In this document: in pieces, positions 1-11,441 of the stretch
How positions within the stretch are numbered: position 1 is the first letter of the stretch
Layout of the letters: each line of letters begins with the position of its first letter
DNA from: Diaporthe sp. PMI_573
Taxonomy: Eukaryota > Ascomycota > Sordariomycetes > Diaporthales > Diaporthaceae
Direction of reading: 5' to 3'
DNA: 64,000 bases
NCBI GenBank assembly: GCA_021399435.1
Contig: JAJTUP010000008.1
Location: 186,001-250,000 of the forward strand
The notes under the pieces: model-generated
Seen by the model: only the letters and a program-made list of their open reading frames with translations
The model's database searches: none
What the model was told of the DNA's origin: nothing
Position numbers and translations under genes: made by a program

Positions 1-960
1 GAAGTATCACGACTAAGAACCTTGAAATGAGCTAGTTCTAGCCTGCAATTCCTCCATCTTGTTAGGAACCATTCTTCAAAGCGCGTAACTCTCGTGATTG
101 AGTGAGGGTCTGAAAATTAAGCTCCAGCTGCCGTGGAATAGACTGGAGTGTTCCATTTTTATTGATGAAGCAATTCCCAACACCAGATTGGCGGATTTCG
201 GCTCGGCTCCGGTGCTTTTCATGGATGAAGTTGCTTCTCAGCCCTCTGATCCAAGAGACTGGCCACAAACCCGTTGCCCTCTGATGAGAGCGCGTCATCA
301 ATACACACAAAATAAAACGTCCCCCAAGCCTCCCGTCCCTCGCCGTCTGCCTCGTACCAGCGCCTCTCTCATCTCCAAGCCTCTGAAGTCTCTTTTCCCC
401 CTCCGTGATTGCCTCCAGCAGTTGCCAGTTACACGCAAGAACAACGTCTGCCAATCCATCGTGCCTAATTTGATGTTCGTAGCCACACCGAGAAAGTCTT
501 GCCAGGGAGCCTACACACACAGCCCAGGACAAGCCGGCTGAGACAGGCTTCATTTTGAGTGTCAATGCTATGGGAGGCCTCCACAAAAATGGCCGGCCAA
601 GTTGTCTTTCCTTTAGGGGAAAGCTCGAGCATTTCCCTACTGTGTAGCTGATCCCATCAGACTAGTCATCGTATATCTTCCCCCATGGTGGTATCGAAGG
701 AGGCCGCCAAATGAACTTTAGCCCCAATGGATCCCACATGTGGGCTTGCGGAAGATGTTGCCAAACAAGGTCACAAACAGGTCCTCCGCTAGCCCGGCTC
801 GAAATGCCCTCTCTGGCCTGACCGTCCCATGCCTGGCTGTGATGATCGCTAATACTTAAGGCAGCCGGTTCCCTTCACGAATCACTTGCCTCGCCTTATC
901 TCATTCCAACTTCTCTCCCCCAACAATTTCCCACATCAACACCAAGAGCCGACCGCCGCC
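1..960. other. Left-edge intergenic region
   Basis: Two overlapping open frames on opposite strands fill about 62-586. Neither has a recognisable domain, and overlapping frames of this size occur by chance in GC-balanced DNA, so no gene is called. The last 100 bases lead into a strong translation start at 961 and probably hold the promoter and 5' leader of that gene, but no TATA box stands out. Confidence 0.4.
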
Positions 961-2196
961 ATGGATCCTGAGGTCCTCTCTTGTGATGCCTTTTTTGAGG
1001 AAGCCGCTCCATCGCCTCCCACGACGTCCAGTAAGACATCGTGCACTCCCCTACCCGAGAAGCCTGACCAACCTGTGGAATACTGCCATCTGTTGCCTGG
1101 GAGACCGATGTCTGATGCAGTCCTGGACCTTCATTGTGCCTTCAACTTTCCACAGTTCTCTCCCTGCGAGCAGACGCTTCGGACGGCAGACACTCCCTCT
1201 GTGACTGAGCTTGGCCAATTACACTTGGATCTGCTGCAGAAAAAGGGACCAGGACAATATGGCTTTGCTGGTATCTCTCACCATCATGTCGACGTCCTGC
1301 CATCACCACCCAGCACGGTCTATCTCAGAAATGGAGTTGGTGACGATTTTACATCCTGGCTTGATCAATGGCTCACAGACGACCCGTCTGGACGACAGGA
1401 GAATCCGCCAGTCAGTTCCTGGTCAACCCTATTTTTGGCACCTGATCTGGACGAACAGTCGTACTGTGGTTCCCTAAACGCCCAAATCGCGGACCGCCTT
1501 GAGCTTGATGCGCTGCTTTTGGACGACGGTGTCTGGTTGAGCGACTTGTGGTGGAATGCCGTGGCAGAAGTCAGCCTCGAATACACTCCTGATGGTAATC
1601 CCACGCCGGAAAGTGGTGGTGAGCAACAATGTTGTGAGAGGGGCGACCAGCACTGTTCTTGGGACTCCACCAATGAAGTCTTTGAGATCAGTCGCGCAGA
1701 TTTCGAGGCCTCATCAAGACGGAAATACTACCCGCAGCCCCCCCCAAAGCGGCTACAGTCGACAAGGAAGGGAGGACAAAGATCTAAGGTAACGCTCGGG
1801 AGACGAAGACTCAAGACACCAAGGCCGACAACATTTAGAAGACCCCTATCCCCGCGATCAAAGACCAAGTCAATCAAATACGTTCGTCTGGAAGAAATCA
1901 CTGATGAAAAAGGAGATCGCTACAAGTGGAATCGGCGGGCTGGTAAGAAAGGGTCCTGGGAGAACAGCAAAAAGGAATCCGTGGATGTCATGGTTCTTTT
2001 ACGGGATTCAAAGGCGCGGCTCCAGATGAAGGTGCGGCCAGGTGGGGCCAAACTTCCCGTTGACATGGGCTGGAGCCATACAGACACCTGTTTCGAAGGT
2101 GAGGTGCAAGATGTCGGCAGGCTCCGTGTGTCTGAGGATGTTATGAATGAAATGTGTAAGGATCCTCAGCGAAAAGATCGCTTTCAGGCAATTTGA
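961..2196 (+). CDS. Hypothetical protein, 411 aa, no recognised domain
   Basis: A single open frame with no intron needed. The frame is open upstream to 886, but the first ATG is at 961 and sits in an excellent Kozak context (GCCGCC before ATGG), so that start is chosen. The N-terminal third is rich in Pro, Ser and acidic residues. The middle (about residues 255-325) is strongly basic, with several Lys/Arg clusters that could act as nuclear localisation signals. The last 90 residues mix Lys/Arg with a hydrophobic core near VDVMVLLRDSKARLQMKV. There is no signal peptide or membrane segment. This layout would suit a nuclear regulatory protein, but that is inference; I do not recognise the family. 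Coding potential is supported by length, the start context and the biased composition only. Confidence 0.55.
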   Translation: MDPEVLSCDAFFEEAAPSPPTTSSKTSCTPLPEKPDQPVEYCHLLPGRPMSDAVLDLHCAFNFPQFSPCEQTLRTADTPSVTELGQLHLDLLQKKGPGQYGFAGISHHHVDVLPSPPSTVYLRNGVGDDFTSWLDQWLTDDPSGRQENPPVSSWSTLFLAPDLDEQSYCGSLNAQIADRLELDALLLDDGVWLSDLWWNAVAEVSLEYTPDGNPTPESGGEQQCCERGDQHCSWDSTNEVFEISRADFEASSRRKYYPQPPPKRLQSTRKGGQRSKVTLGRRRLKTPRPTTFRRPLSPRSKTKSIKYVRLEEITDEKGDRYKWNRRAGKKGSWENSKKESVDVMVLLRDSKARLQMKVRPGGAKLPVDMGWSHTDTCFEGEVQDVGRLRVSEDVMNEMCKDPQRKDRFQAI

Positions 2197-4882
2197 CACT
2201 GCGGGTAAGGTGTATATACTTCCATGTAGCCGTGTTGTTTTAGCGAAGATTACGGCATGATTATGGTGGGTTTTATCTTTGACATGTGCCAGACAGATTC
2301 TAAATACAGTTAAGAGCATAAGTGGCTTCCGCTTTTGAACATTTGTCTACTTTCTAAAAGTGGCCCACCTAGTGTTATTCTGTTTGATGTACACACTGTG
2401 CACACCAATGAACATAGCTAAGTTACTTAGAGTTATGCATTATGGTTAATGGCTAGAAGTAACCTGGCAAAAACTAGCACTGTAGGCTTTGGACCAATAT
2501 CATTGGCCATGGGTGTTGTACTTGTTGAAACTTTGGGGTACCTGCAGAAGCTAGTACTTTTGTTGGGTTCCATCTCAAATATTTCTGGAAGACTGGGGCC
2601 TTTAAAGTACATCAATGTAACTCTAAGTCCTTATCACATTTAGAAAATGAACTATCGAGTTTTGAGGGGAAGCTGCATATGCTCAAAACTGTATAAAGAA
2701 CTAAACATGGAAAGAAAAAGTGTTTCTATTAAAATCTTTACCTTTTTCCCTTTTGGATCTCCCTGTTGACTTGATTGAATGAATTTAATTGGGCATAGCT
2801 ACCGCTCCGTTTCCTAATTTGAGAGTCCCTTATTTTGAACCTTTAACGTACTAAGAAGATAATCTCAGATCCTAAAATAGGTCTTATATTAAAATATAAA
2901 AAGTTCTAGGATAATCCACATTGTATGTCGGAATTTGAACTTTACCCGGTAGGACGCGCCTCCTTCAGACAGTTCATCACTTGAACTTCCCATCTACCTA
3001 TGTATGTATTGTAATCTGTCCTGTACTTATTTCCGGGAAGTATAGACAATGGTATAGTCCGATTAGAATGCAAAAGTACATACATAAGTGCGACCCCTCC
3101 CGTTCCAGATCAGGACTGTTCTGCGATTCTATCGGAGGAGGTTTGATGACATGGGTCGGGATGTGATCGGCTCTGATGGAAATATTTTCAAAATATCTTT
3201 AACTAAGTTTGTGACGTCGCATTCCAGTACTTCCAGATCTAAACGATTGACGATGCTAATGATGGCGATGGGGAGGATGAGAACGAGAGAGCACTGAAGG
3301 ATGGCGCCAGCTTTGACTCGAAAATGGCATCCTTGGTCTCACAGCCCTAGTAGATGCTTCTACCACAGCAAATCCGGCCAAAGAAATGCCTCTTTACCTT
3401 CTCTCACACTACTCGATCAACGTCTCGCAACCCTCTCGTCCACCACATCTCTAGCACCTGTAATCGCTTCGCTCAGAGATTGGATGGTGTTTGTATGTCT
3501 AAACCACATGGCGCTAAGTACAAGTCGAAGCAGCAAGCACACGAATCCACCAACTACGCCAAAAAGCAAATAACCTCACTTACAGATCCTACTTCAACAG
3601 CCAATGGCACTCACGAAGACAACGACGGCGAAGAGGCGACCGCATCACTCTCACCAGCCGACCTCGGCCAACTCCGCAAGCTATACGCTGTCTGTCCTTG
3701 GGGGAAATTGTGTTGATGAAAAGATGAAATCCATGACAGGTATTGCGCATGATATGATGATAGCTACACCTAACAGCACGAGGCCGATACCCCAAACAAC
3801 CAAAGTCGTTCCCCATTTTGACGATGGATGAGGTGCGAAATGGAATATGATCCCTCCCCACACGACGCTCCCTTGATTTTAATTAAGCAGCTCCCGCGGC
3901 GCGCGGTGGCAATGACAGTCTTCTGTAGTGGATAAGACGGTAATGGGACGGGATGGAATTGTGTCAGTATGTGACATGAATTGAATAGGTGCGAAGGTTC
4001 AATGAGCTCCCGACTTAGAGCTGCAAGGCTATGACTCAGTTCCGAGACGCCTCGATTGAGATCACTACATGGAAGCAATGAGAGTCATACAAACCTACGG
4101 TCGATCACCTTATAATTAATTAATTACTTTTTAAATATTTAATCAAAGTATTTATCAAGTTATTTAAAATTTATAAATATTTAAACATTAATAAATATAT
4201 AAATAATGTTCTATGATTTAATATCTATATATATGTACCTGTAGGTACCTATGGGTAGGTATTTCCTGGGACTATCGTCATCGATGCGAGCTGGCGCAAA
4301 GCATTGGTAGGGTATAGTAGCTGATGGGAAGGTCCAGCCTAGGGTGGCACGCCGCGGCGATCGCAGAGTCATCCTTCGTCGTGTTCTCAATGATGAAATC
4401 CATATCCCGCGCGTGTAGTGGGCGATGACGGCTGGTTGAAGCCATCTCAAAAGCAAGCTGCTTGTGGATGCTGGCGAAGTTGAGAACTTCGGGCATGTGC
4501 TTAATGGGGGATGCCATCTTGGTGAGATCTTGGTGAAGTGCGAGAATGACGAGGACTCCAATTGAGAGCGAGTAAGGGTTGAACATGATTCGTGAAGGAT
4601 GCCGGACGGATGTTGGATTGGCAAAGTGGAATAAATGCGTTAAATACTTGAGTGAAACGCTTGAAGCTGGACCGAAGTTGCATAGATACGTAAAGATAGA
4701 CTATCCCGGGATAGGCTAAATAAGCGGGGTTAAGTTACCTGTCGTTAGTTCTCTCAGCCTCAGTCAACACTACGATTTCCGGCCTCACAACCGTCGAGAC
4801 ACTCAACGCGAGCGCCTTCAGGGGGTATGAGCGTGGAACTCGGTTATCCAAGCTGGCCGCCCCCTTGTATCCAAGATTAAGT
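2197..4882. other. Gene-poor stretch with an AT-rich block
   Basis: No supported gene. The interval 4105-4255 is extremely AT-rich, with runs of TTAAT, AAATATTT and TATATA, unlike its surroundings; it may be RIP-decayed repeat DNA or a replication- or nucleosome-related AT tract. A minus-strand frame at 3681-3863 contains one convincing hydrophobic segment (LVVWGIGLVLLGVAIIISCA), but no family is recognised. Another minus frame at 4278-4586 starts with a hydrophobic stretch and is equally unsupported. Confidence 0.4.
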
Positions 4883-7198
4883 ATGCTTTCACGTCACGGC
4901 GTCACACGGCCCTGCCGTAACTTTGTCCGCGAAACCTCTGGTTCTCGGAGTCCTGATCAAGTCAGCCTGTGCTCCTTCTGTTCCGAAGCTGTCTTCTCAC
5001 CCGACCTCCTCCGCAAACTAAGCGCCTCGAGACATCAAGCCTTATGCCATGTACAGTACTTTAGCAAAGCGGCAGACATATACGCTTGGGCAGTACGCGG
5101 CTGCCCGTGGTGTACGGCCATTGCGAACGCTGTGCTCACAAGTGCGGACTCGGACTATTGGCAGAATCAATGGGAAGGATCCAAGTCTGATGGCGAGAGT
5201 CTGATGGAGTTGGCGAGCTCCCTCGACACAGATGACGATGACGGCAGTCAGGACCTCACTGGGGTGGCTGAGAAAGAGGAACCTGAGACACCACAAAACG
5301 GCGCCAAAGCATCACGAGCGCCCAAGGTACTGCGCGATAGGGGGAAGCCTGGGTTCTTCACAATTCACTCTCTGGACTGTGATGCGAACTGCAATATTAG
5401 CGTCAGGTTCGAGAAGACCGGAGCGCACGATGATCCCTTCACGCTTGTCAAAGTGTGTATCATCTTCCAAAATCAGGAATGCGCAGAGAATTATATAATT
5501 CCAGACCTTGTAGGCGACGATGCAGTCGACATCATGTTTGAAACCATGTCTGCTGGTAAGTGCTGGACCCTGCTCGTCCACTTGCAACTTTTCGTTTCTC
5601 CGGATCACATCTGATGTCCCCACTTAGGCTTGTCCAGCGGGTTGTTCCCAAAGCAGTGGGCGTACATATCAGCCGCGACGAGCGAGTGGGTGAGCCAGGC
5701 AAAGGAGTGGTTGCGCGTCTGCCAAAGCGAACATGCCACTTGCCAGTGCCGAGGCAGCGGCGTGAAGCCCACGAGGCTCATCGACATATCGGACAGAGAC
5801 CACCCAAAACTCATGTGTATTTCCGGGGCCTCGGAAGAGGGCCGGTCCTATGCAGCACTGAGCTATGTCTGGGGTGCCGGACAGACTTATGTCCTGAAGA
5901 CATCCACCTTACAAGATATGCAGCAGGGACTAAAACGAGAGAGGCTGCCTCAGACCATTAAAGACGCTATCAGTGTTGCGCTGCAACTAGACTTGGGCTA
6001 CCTATGGGTCGACGCTATCTGCATCATCCAAGACGATGCCTTGGATAAGGCACGAGAACTCCCCATGATGGGCGACATATACCGCAACAGCACCGTCACT
6101 ATAGTTGCTGCAAGCGCATCCTCGTGCACGGAGGGATTCTTGCAACACCCAGCACCCATTGACTTCTTCGTCCACCCATTTCCGGTCCCCCTGACCACCG
6201 GGCAAGGACAACAAAATGCAGACCTGCATCTGGGCTACCGCAGCTTCTACAAGGCCAGCGCAGACCCCATAAACAGCCGTGCCTGGACCCTTCAGGAGCG
6301 CATCCTCTCCACCCGCTGCCTCGTCTTCGCCAGCAGCGGTGTCATGTGGGTGTGCGGCGAGTCGCAGATCAACCCGGGCGGCCCGCCGAACGCACCTCCC
6401 CCGTTCATGGGGTCGCTGGACAACTTCAGCAAGGGCGACGCAGAGGCCATTGCGCGCGACCAGTGGCACTGGATCATGGGCGAGTACACCGCGAGGCAGC
6501 TCACCTTTGCGGGCGACAAGCTGCCTGCCATCTCGGCGGTCGCCGCCGAAGTGGCGCGCCGGACAGGCTGGACGTACCTTGCTGGACTGTGGAAGGAGAA
6601 CCTCTTCTCAGAGCTCCACTGGAAGTATGAAGAGCCGGGACTGACCGCGTGTCCTAGGAAGTCGGACAAAGCGCGCGCAGCTGGCTACATTGCCCCCAGT
6701 TGGAGCCGTGCCAGTGTCGCGGAGGGCATAGCTATGGACTCGGAAGATGAGAGGGATGATCGCGAACCCTTCTCCTTTCAGATACTCCATTGCGAAATAG
6801 AGCACCCCTCACCCCATCAAGGGTTCCAATTCGGACCGGTAAGCGGTGGTGTCCTCGAGGTCCAAGGGAAAGTCGTTGAACTAGGGTGGAGGCCAGAAGA
6901 TTGTTCCGGCCCTGTGGACAGCCATGTCACCTTGTTGGAGGAATCAGCCAACGACCTACCCTCTGGAGTAGGCGAGGGCTCTTTTGATCCTTTGGATACC
7001 GAGATACCATTGGGGACAAAGTTAGTATGCTTGGCCATGAGCTCACTGAAAGTTGGACGATGGAGAATTGCACCAATAGAGGGACTCCTGCTGCTTCCCG
7101 CTGACGCTCCAGATACGTTCCGCCGGGTGGGCTTCTTTCGTGTCAGCGCTCCCTCGGTCTTCCATGACACTGAGATGCGGATAATTCGGGTCATATAA
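4883..7198 (+). CDS. HET-domain (heterokaryon incompatibility) protein, 747 aa
   Basis: Two exons, 4883-5555 and 5628-7198, with a 72-bp intron (GTAAGT...TTAG) that keeps phase and reads G-L-S-S-G across the junction. The ATG at 4883 is the first in frame; the frame upstream begins with TTG. The HET domain lies at about residues 297-395. Its hallmark blocks are present: YAALSYVWG (299-307), YLWVDAICIIQDD about 50 residues on, and DIYRNSTVTIVAASAS. The conserved RAWTLQERILS follows at about 442. The first 230 residues hold paired cysteines (CSFC and CPWC) separated by about 45 residues and an acidic low-complexity stretch, a common layout for large fungal HET proteins with a zinc-ribbon-like N terminus. 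HET proteins trigger cell death on nonself fusion; the partner locus cannot be read here. The gene appears intact. Confidence 0.9.
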
Positions 7199-10100
7199 TA
7201 ACCGTGGTACCTACCGATCTCATCCATCTGATGGACAACCTACCTCCTTTTAGATACATTAAGCTTCATAGGAGTAGCCATAGATCACAGCACGTGTAGC
7301 GATGACACATGGCTTCAATTAATGGTTCGTATATGCCCTAGGAGGGAAGCTGAGTAAGATTGTGGCAAATATGGTGGTTGCCGCCCAGTGCATTTCGATA
7401 TGAAAGGCCCAGCGCGTGACGAACATCCCTGTCTACCGGCCGAACCCTGCTCTTGCCCATTTACAGAATCGTGACTAGGCTGGTGCTACTGTGGCTCTGA
7501 CCTGTTCAAGCCGGCTTTCATCAATCTCTAGCACTGTTGACCAGGAAAGGAACACCTCTGGTAACTGGACTAGAAATTGTAAAGGATTTGTTGTAGCAAC
7601 TATTTTAATTAACTCCTGTGTGGTGGAACATGACGGAGTGGCCAGGATATCGAGATACCTTCAACGTGCATTTTAATAGGAGTGGATATGATCAATGTAT
7701 CTGATGCAGAGGAATGTATGTATATATATGGGAGTGGCCTACTATATAAGAAATGGTGGAAAAGCTTGTGATTAAATGAATAAGTCTGTGGTCTTATGTA
7801 TCATTTGTATTTAGGCTTGTATTTTAGTTGTACTTAGAAAGCCCAGAAACATACTTCTGTTAATAATAAAGTCCAGTGACATATGGTGGGTGGCATGTTA
7901 TTCAAAATGTGTAGATGTAATGTATTTTCACGATCTTTCTGCTTGCATTGATTTAATTGGTTGATTTCTCCTCATAGGCCTTATGTCAACTCATCAATCA
8001 TGCCCCTCGTATTCGATAAGTTCTCTTCCGTGTCGAAGTCGGCTTCCATGCGACTATGTATTCACCCGACATGAGATGGCAGTGTGTGCCCCTTGCCGGC
8101 ATAAGTGAGGTACAGTTCCGGTTCTCAGAGCTTTTATCAACGATGTGTGTTACTCCTGCGTAATATTTCCGCTATGGTATTGATCGTTTCTCTATATAAA
8201 TCTTGTATTTATTGTTCTCCATAAATGACGAATTGTCTAGTAAGATCATTTCGAAGTAACTATCAAGGCTACTCATCCTCTTTGGTTCTTGCTCAAGAAG
8301 CATCACGAAGAACTCTTTCTCCAATAATTCATACTTTTTCTAACATATAGGCTTTCCTCTCATCCCCATGTGTAATAGACAACGCCACTGTCTCCGATGT
8401 AACTGATTCGAAACAAACAACTAGCACTGCCACCACAGCAACCCCTTCCGGTCACAACTTTGGAACCCCCTGAATATTGGCTATGGATTCCTGGTAGCGG
8501 GCAGGCGGCTCTGGGAGCTGGAGAATCTCAAGAATGCGAGGCTGACCACTTTCTAAGCCACGATGCTCCTGAGTCTAGCGTACAACAGCCACAGTATGGG
8601 TGAGTGCAGAAGTCATGGGCGGCGCAATGTGGACCCCAACACGCGTGCTCCGATCCGCCCACTCGGACGGAGAAAGCGACCAATTTTGGACCCCAGCTCG
8701 GAGGTTGTCCTGAATGAGGCTCGATTGTGAATTTGGCGCATGTCGCATGGCATCATCCAGGGCGCTTAACCGGGGTTCTGTGAGATTGAGGACGGCGGCG
8801 GAAATTTTGTACGTATGCATGATGTTGCCCCTGTCCCCATAGTGATCGTTTCGAAAAAGTAAAGTAGTAGAGGATCCACTCCTGCTAAATATGCATCCCT
8901 GAGTCGGTTTAGCTTTGAGGTAGAACCAGCCCAAGCTAAACTTATTTGGGCCACGCAGCGCTCCATTTTCAAGGAGTATGCCAGTCGCGTATTTCCAGCA
9001 GGATCAAGTCCTGTAATTTCGTTAGAACAGCCATGGGACTCTGAGGAGCCTCCGGCACACCTGAGCCTTGCACGATGTCGAGTTGAAACATTCTACATGA
9101 ATTGGTTTGCACAAAGAACAAACCTTGCCAGGGATCTCTTGACCAGCACATGGATCCCGTCGATCGCGGATTCGGATCCGATATCAGATGACAGGTGCCA
9201 TTGCAATGGGTGCGGATCAGGAGCAGCGTAAATACCTAGCTCATGTATAGAATAATATCTACTTAAGTAGTCATTGGCAGATTCCATGCCGGCACAGGGC
9301 GGTATCCAGACTCCTACAGTCTAACTGCGGGATGTAACAGCAGCCTTACTTAACCAATTGACCAACTCCTGAACAGTGGCACACTCAATAAAGATGGATG
9401 CCTTGACATCTATGCTGGCCCGCATCGTTTGGCTGTGGAAGGTTCGGAGGGGCCATGGCTTCAGAGCTGCGCACACTCTCGGAGGCCGTCTTGGTCGTCG
9501 GGTGCTTCCAAGACACCGGTCTGTTCCACGGTCCCCGCCGTGTAAAGTGTGCAGGCCTGGAGTTCCAGGCAGTTTTTGAGCTCTCTCTTTTGCTGAGCGG
9601 TGGTAGGGATCGGACTGGTACAAGGATTCAGGCGATCGAGGGGATTCAACGTTATAGAACCTGGCTCGAGTCCTGATGAAAACCCATGTTTAGTGGTCAA
9701 TTTCCAAAGAACTAATAACGTGGAGGGTTTGTATTATCACCCCGCCCCCAAAGCATGCCATTAAGAGTAGGGTAATTTACCACACCACATAAACATCTTA
9801 CGTTGGGAGCACTGTAGGGAGAAGCTACTGGCTTTGGTTCATCTGAGCGGGCCTTGGTTTGCCGACTTACACCTGCTGGATAACCTGGGGTTGAGCCCGG
9901 ATTCCGGGAACAAGTGGCCAGGAAAGCGCTGCCGTGTCTGGAAAGCTGACGAGGTGGAGCAGTGATTTGAAGGGTCGAAAATGCTTGATATTTGGAAGGA
10001 TCAGAAAGGTAGTTCTAGCGCTAGGATTCTGGTTAGGACGGTGGATTTTGAGGTGAAAGAATTGGCGTGCTCAATGAGACTGAGCCTGTAACGTAAAGTA

Positions 10101-10462
10101 ACACAGCAACAACAGCGCGTGATCGCGACTTATTACTGGTTGCCCGGGCCCCGTGTGCTGCTGGTGCCTACAGAGTAGGTGGTTTCGTTTTTAATCCGTG
10201 TACGTACGCTTCTTAAGCAGTATGTAGTAGTTTAGGGTGGGGTTGGCATTCCTCTCTACACGCTCCTTCCCTTGTTTATCAGCTGGCTCTTGTAGGCGGG
10301 GAAACCCGGCAGAATTTAGCCAGATTAGGCAGTACGAATAAACCAACTATCGTTAGAACGCCATTTTGGTGTGGCCCTCCTACCCCTTAGGCTAATGTAT
10401 CGTCGGCCCAGCACTATTTTGAGGATTAGAGCAGAACTCGAGAGGTGCCCTCTGACAAGGTA
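7199..10462. other. Long region without a supported gene
   Basis: Only short frames occur. A minus-strand frame at 8575-8934 (119 codons) and fragments in other frames at 8766-9287 are protein-like in places (for example SPSEWADRSTRVGVHIAP) and could be the relic of one decayed gene, but no family is recognised and frames change repeatedly. The rest is AT-moderate intergenic DNA without repeats that I can define. Confidence 0.35.
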
Positions 10463-10738
10463 TTAACGCCACTGATGTGATGTTCCAGGTGGTGGTCTCA
10501 GAAGCGGTATCGCTGGCAGCAGATTCGGCAAGCGGTAGCCAGTCCGCCCAGCCGTCTTCGCTTGCTCGAGGCTGAATCGGATGCCAATTTCTGGCTCCCA
10601 CATGTTCCAAGGGAGGGGCGTGCACATACACCAGCCAGCGTAGTGTCCGTCGTTGTAGTAGGCCTGGTAGATCTCACCTGGCACAGGATCAATGACGACT
10701 TTGAATATGCCATTTTCTTGTATTGGAGGTTTGGCGAG
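10463..10738 (-). other. Possible exon or gene relic downstream of the 10761-11441 gene
   Basis: On the minus strand one frame reads through about 90 codons with protein-like content, including FKVVIDPVPGEIYQAYYNDG and WCMCTPLPWNMWEP. It directly follows the 226-aa orphan gene. A GTAAGA donor (10807) and a TAG acceptor (10739) bracket a 69-bp intron-like segment between them. However, joining there puts the second part out of frame (phase 1 instead of phase 0) and meets a stop after about 15 codons. It may be a second exon joined at sites I missed, a frameshifted 3' half, or a separate relic. The function is unknown. Confidence 0.3.
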
Positions 10739-10760
10739 CTAGATAGTAGTAATGCCAATT

Positions 10761-11441
10761 CTAATTATTATACAGCTCCTGGTTGCTCTTTCTTCCCCTT
10801 GTCTTACTTCCCGTAGGCTTTCCTTGATTCCCTTTCTCCTTGTGTAGCAAACTTGCTATAACCTCACGATTACTACCATCCTGTAGATTCTCTTTTTTAA
10901 TAAATATAGATGAACCGTCAAGTTGCATCTGTGCTGTAAATTCCGAATTATTAGCACTAATGAAGTCGGGCGTCCTTGCGTATATCTCATCCAAGCTCAT
11001 AGGAGATCCTGACTGGGGTTGGGGTAACAAATACGGCTCCTCATCTGGCGCGATGTTTGCCCTAGCGGCAACAATCTTTCCTGCCAAGATTAATGCTTCT
11101 TGGGATTCACGAGACATAGTAGGATCCATTCCGTAAGCGTCAAAGGACGCTTTCTCTTCGACCACTACGTTCCAAACCTGTAGCAATGTAGATAACTGCT
11201 GTTTGACCCCGGCGAAGAATGAGAAATCAAGTTCTAGAACGCTATTGAGTGCAGCATTCACATCTTTAGATGTCCCCTGCCAAAAGACGGGGTCACCGAC
11301 TAACGTAATTTCATCGCTGTTTAAAACTCGAGATGCTAAGTTGAATGTGGAAAATGCTTCGACGAGATATCGCTGTCTCCAGAAGTGACTTAGCCGAACT
11401 AGCTCAGCCCGGCAAGCGTCTTCTAGAGCAGATTTCGACAT
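10761..11441 (-). CDS. Hypothetical protein, 226 aa
   Basis: A single open frame beginning with ATG at 11441. The product is mostly polar and helical-looking, with no signal peptide or membrane segment. The N-terminal part (ALEDACRAELVRLSHFWRQR) is likely helical, the middle has a short proline-rich stretch (PYLLPQPQSGSP), and the C terminus is basic (SKTRGRKSN). I do not recognise the family. The C terminus may really be replaced by a downstream exon (see 10463-10738), because a GTAAGA donor lies inside the last codons; the true product could therefore be longer. Codon use and length argue for a real gene, but no homology is claimed. Confidence 0.45.
   Translation of the reverse strand: MSKSALEDACRAELVRLSHFWRQRYLVEAFSTFNLASRVLNSDEITLVGDPVFWQGTSKDVNAALNSVLELDFSFFAGVKQQLSTLLQVWNVVVEEKASFDAYGMDPTMSRESQEALILAGKIVAARANIAPDEEPYLLPQPQSGSPMSLDEIYARTPDFISANNSEFTAQMQLDGSSIFIKKENLQDGSNREVIASLLHKEKGNQGKPTGSKTRGRKSNQELYNN

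Noticed and set aside
62..586. Overlapping open frames of 174 (minus) and 147 (plus) codons
   Set aside because: The two exclude each other and neither shows a domain, a good start context or a supported intron.
3681..3863. Small membrane protein similar to a cytochrome oxidase subunit
   Set aside because: One hydrophobic helix is present, but the flanking residues do not match a subunit family and no exon with a mitochondrial presequence was found.
8575..9287. Possible decayed gene on the minus strand
   Set aside because: Protein-like pieces change frame several times and match no family I know; evidence is too weak to call a pseudogene.
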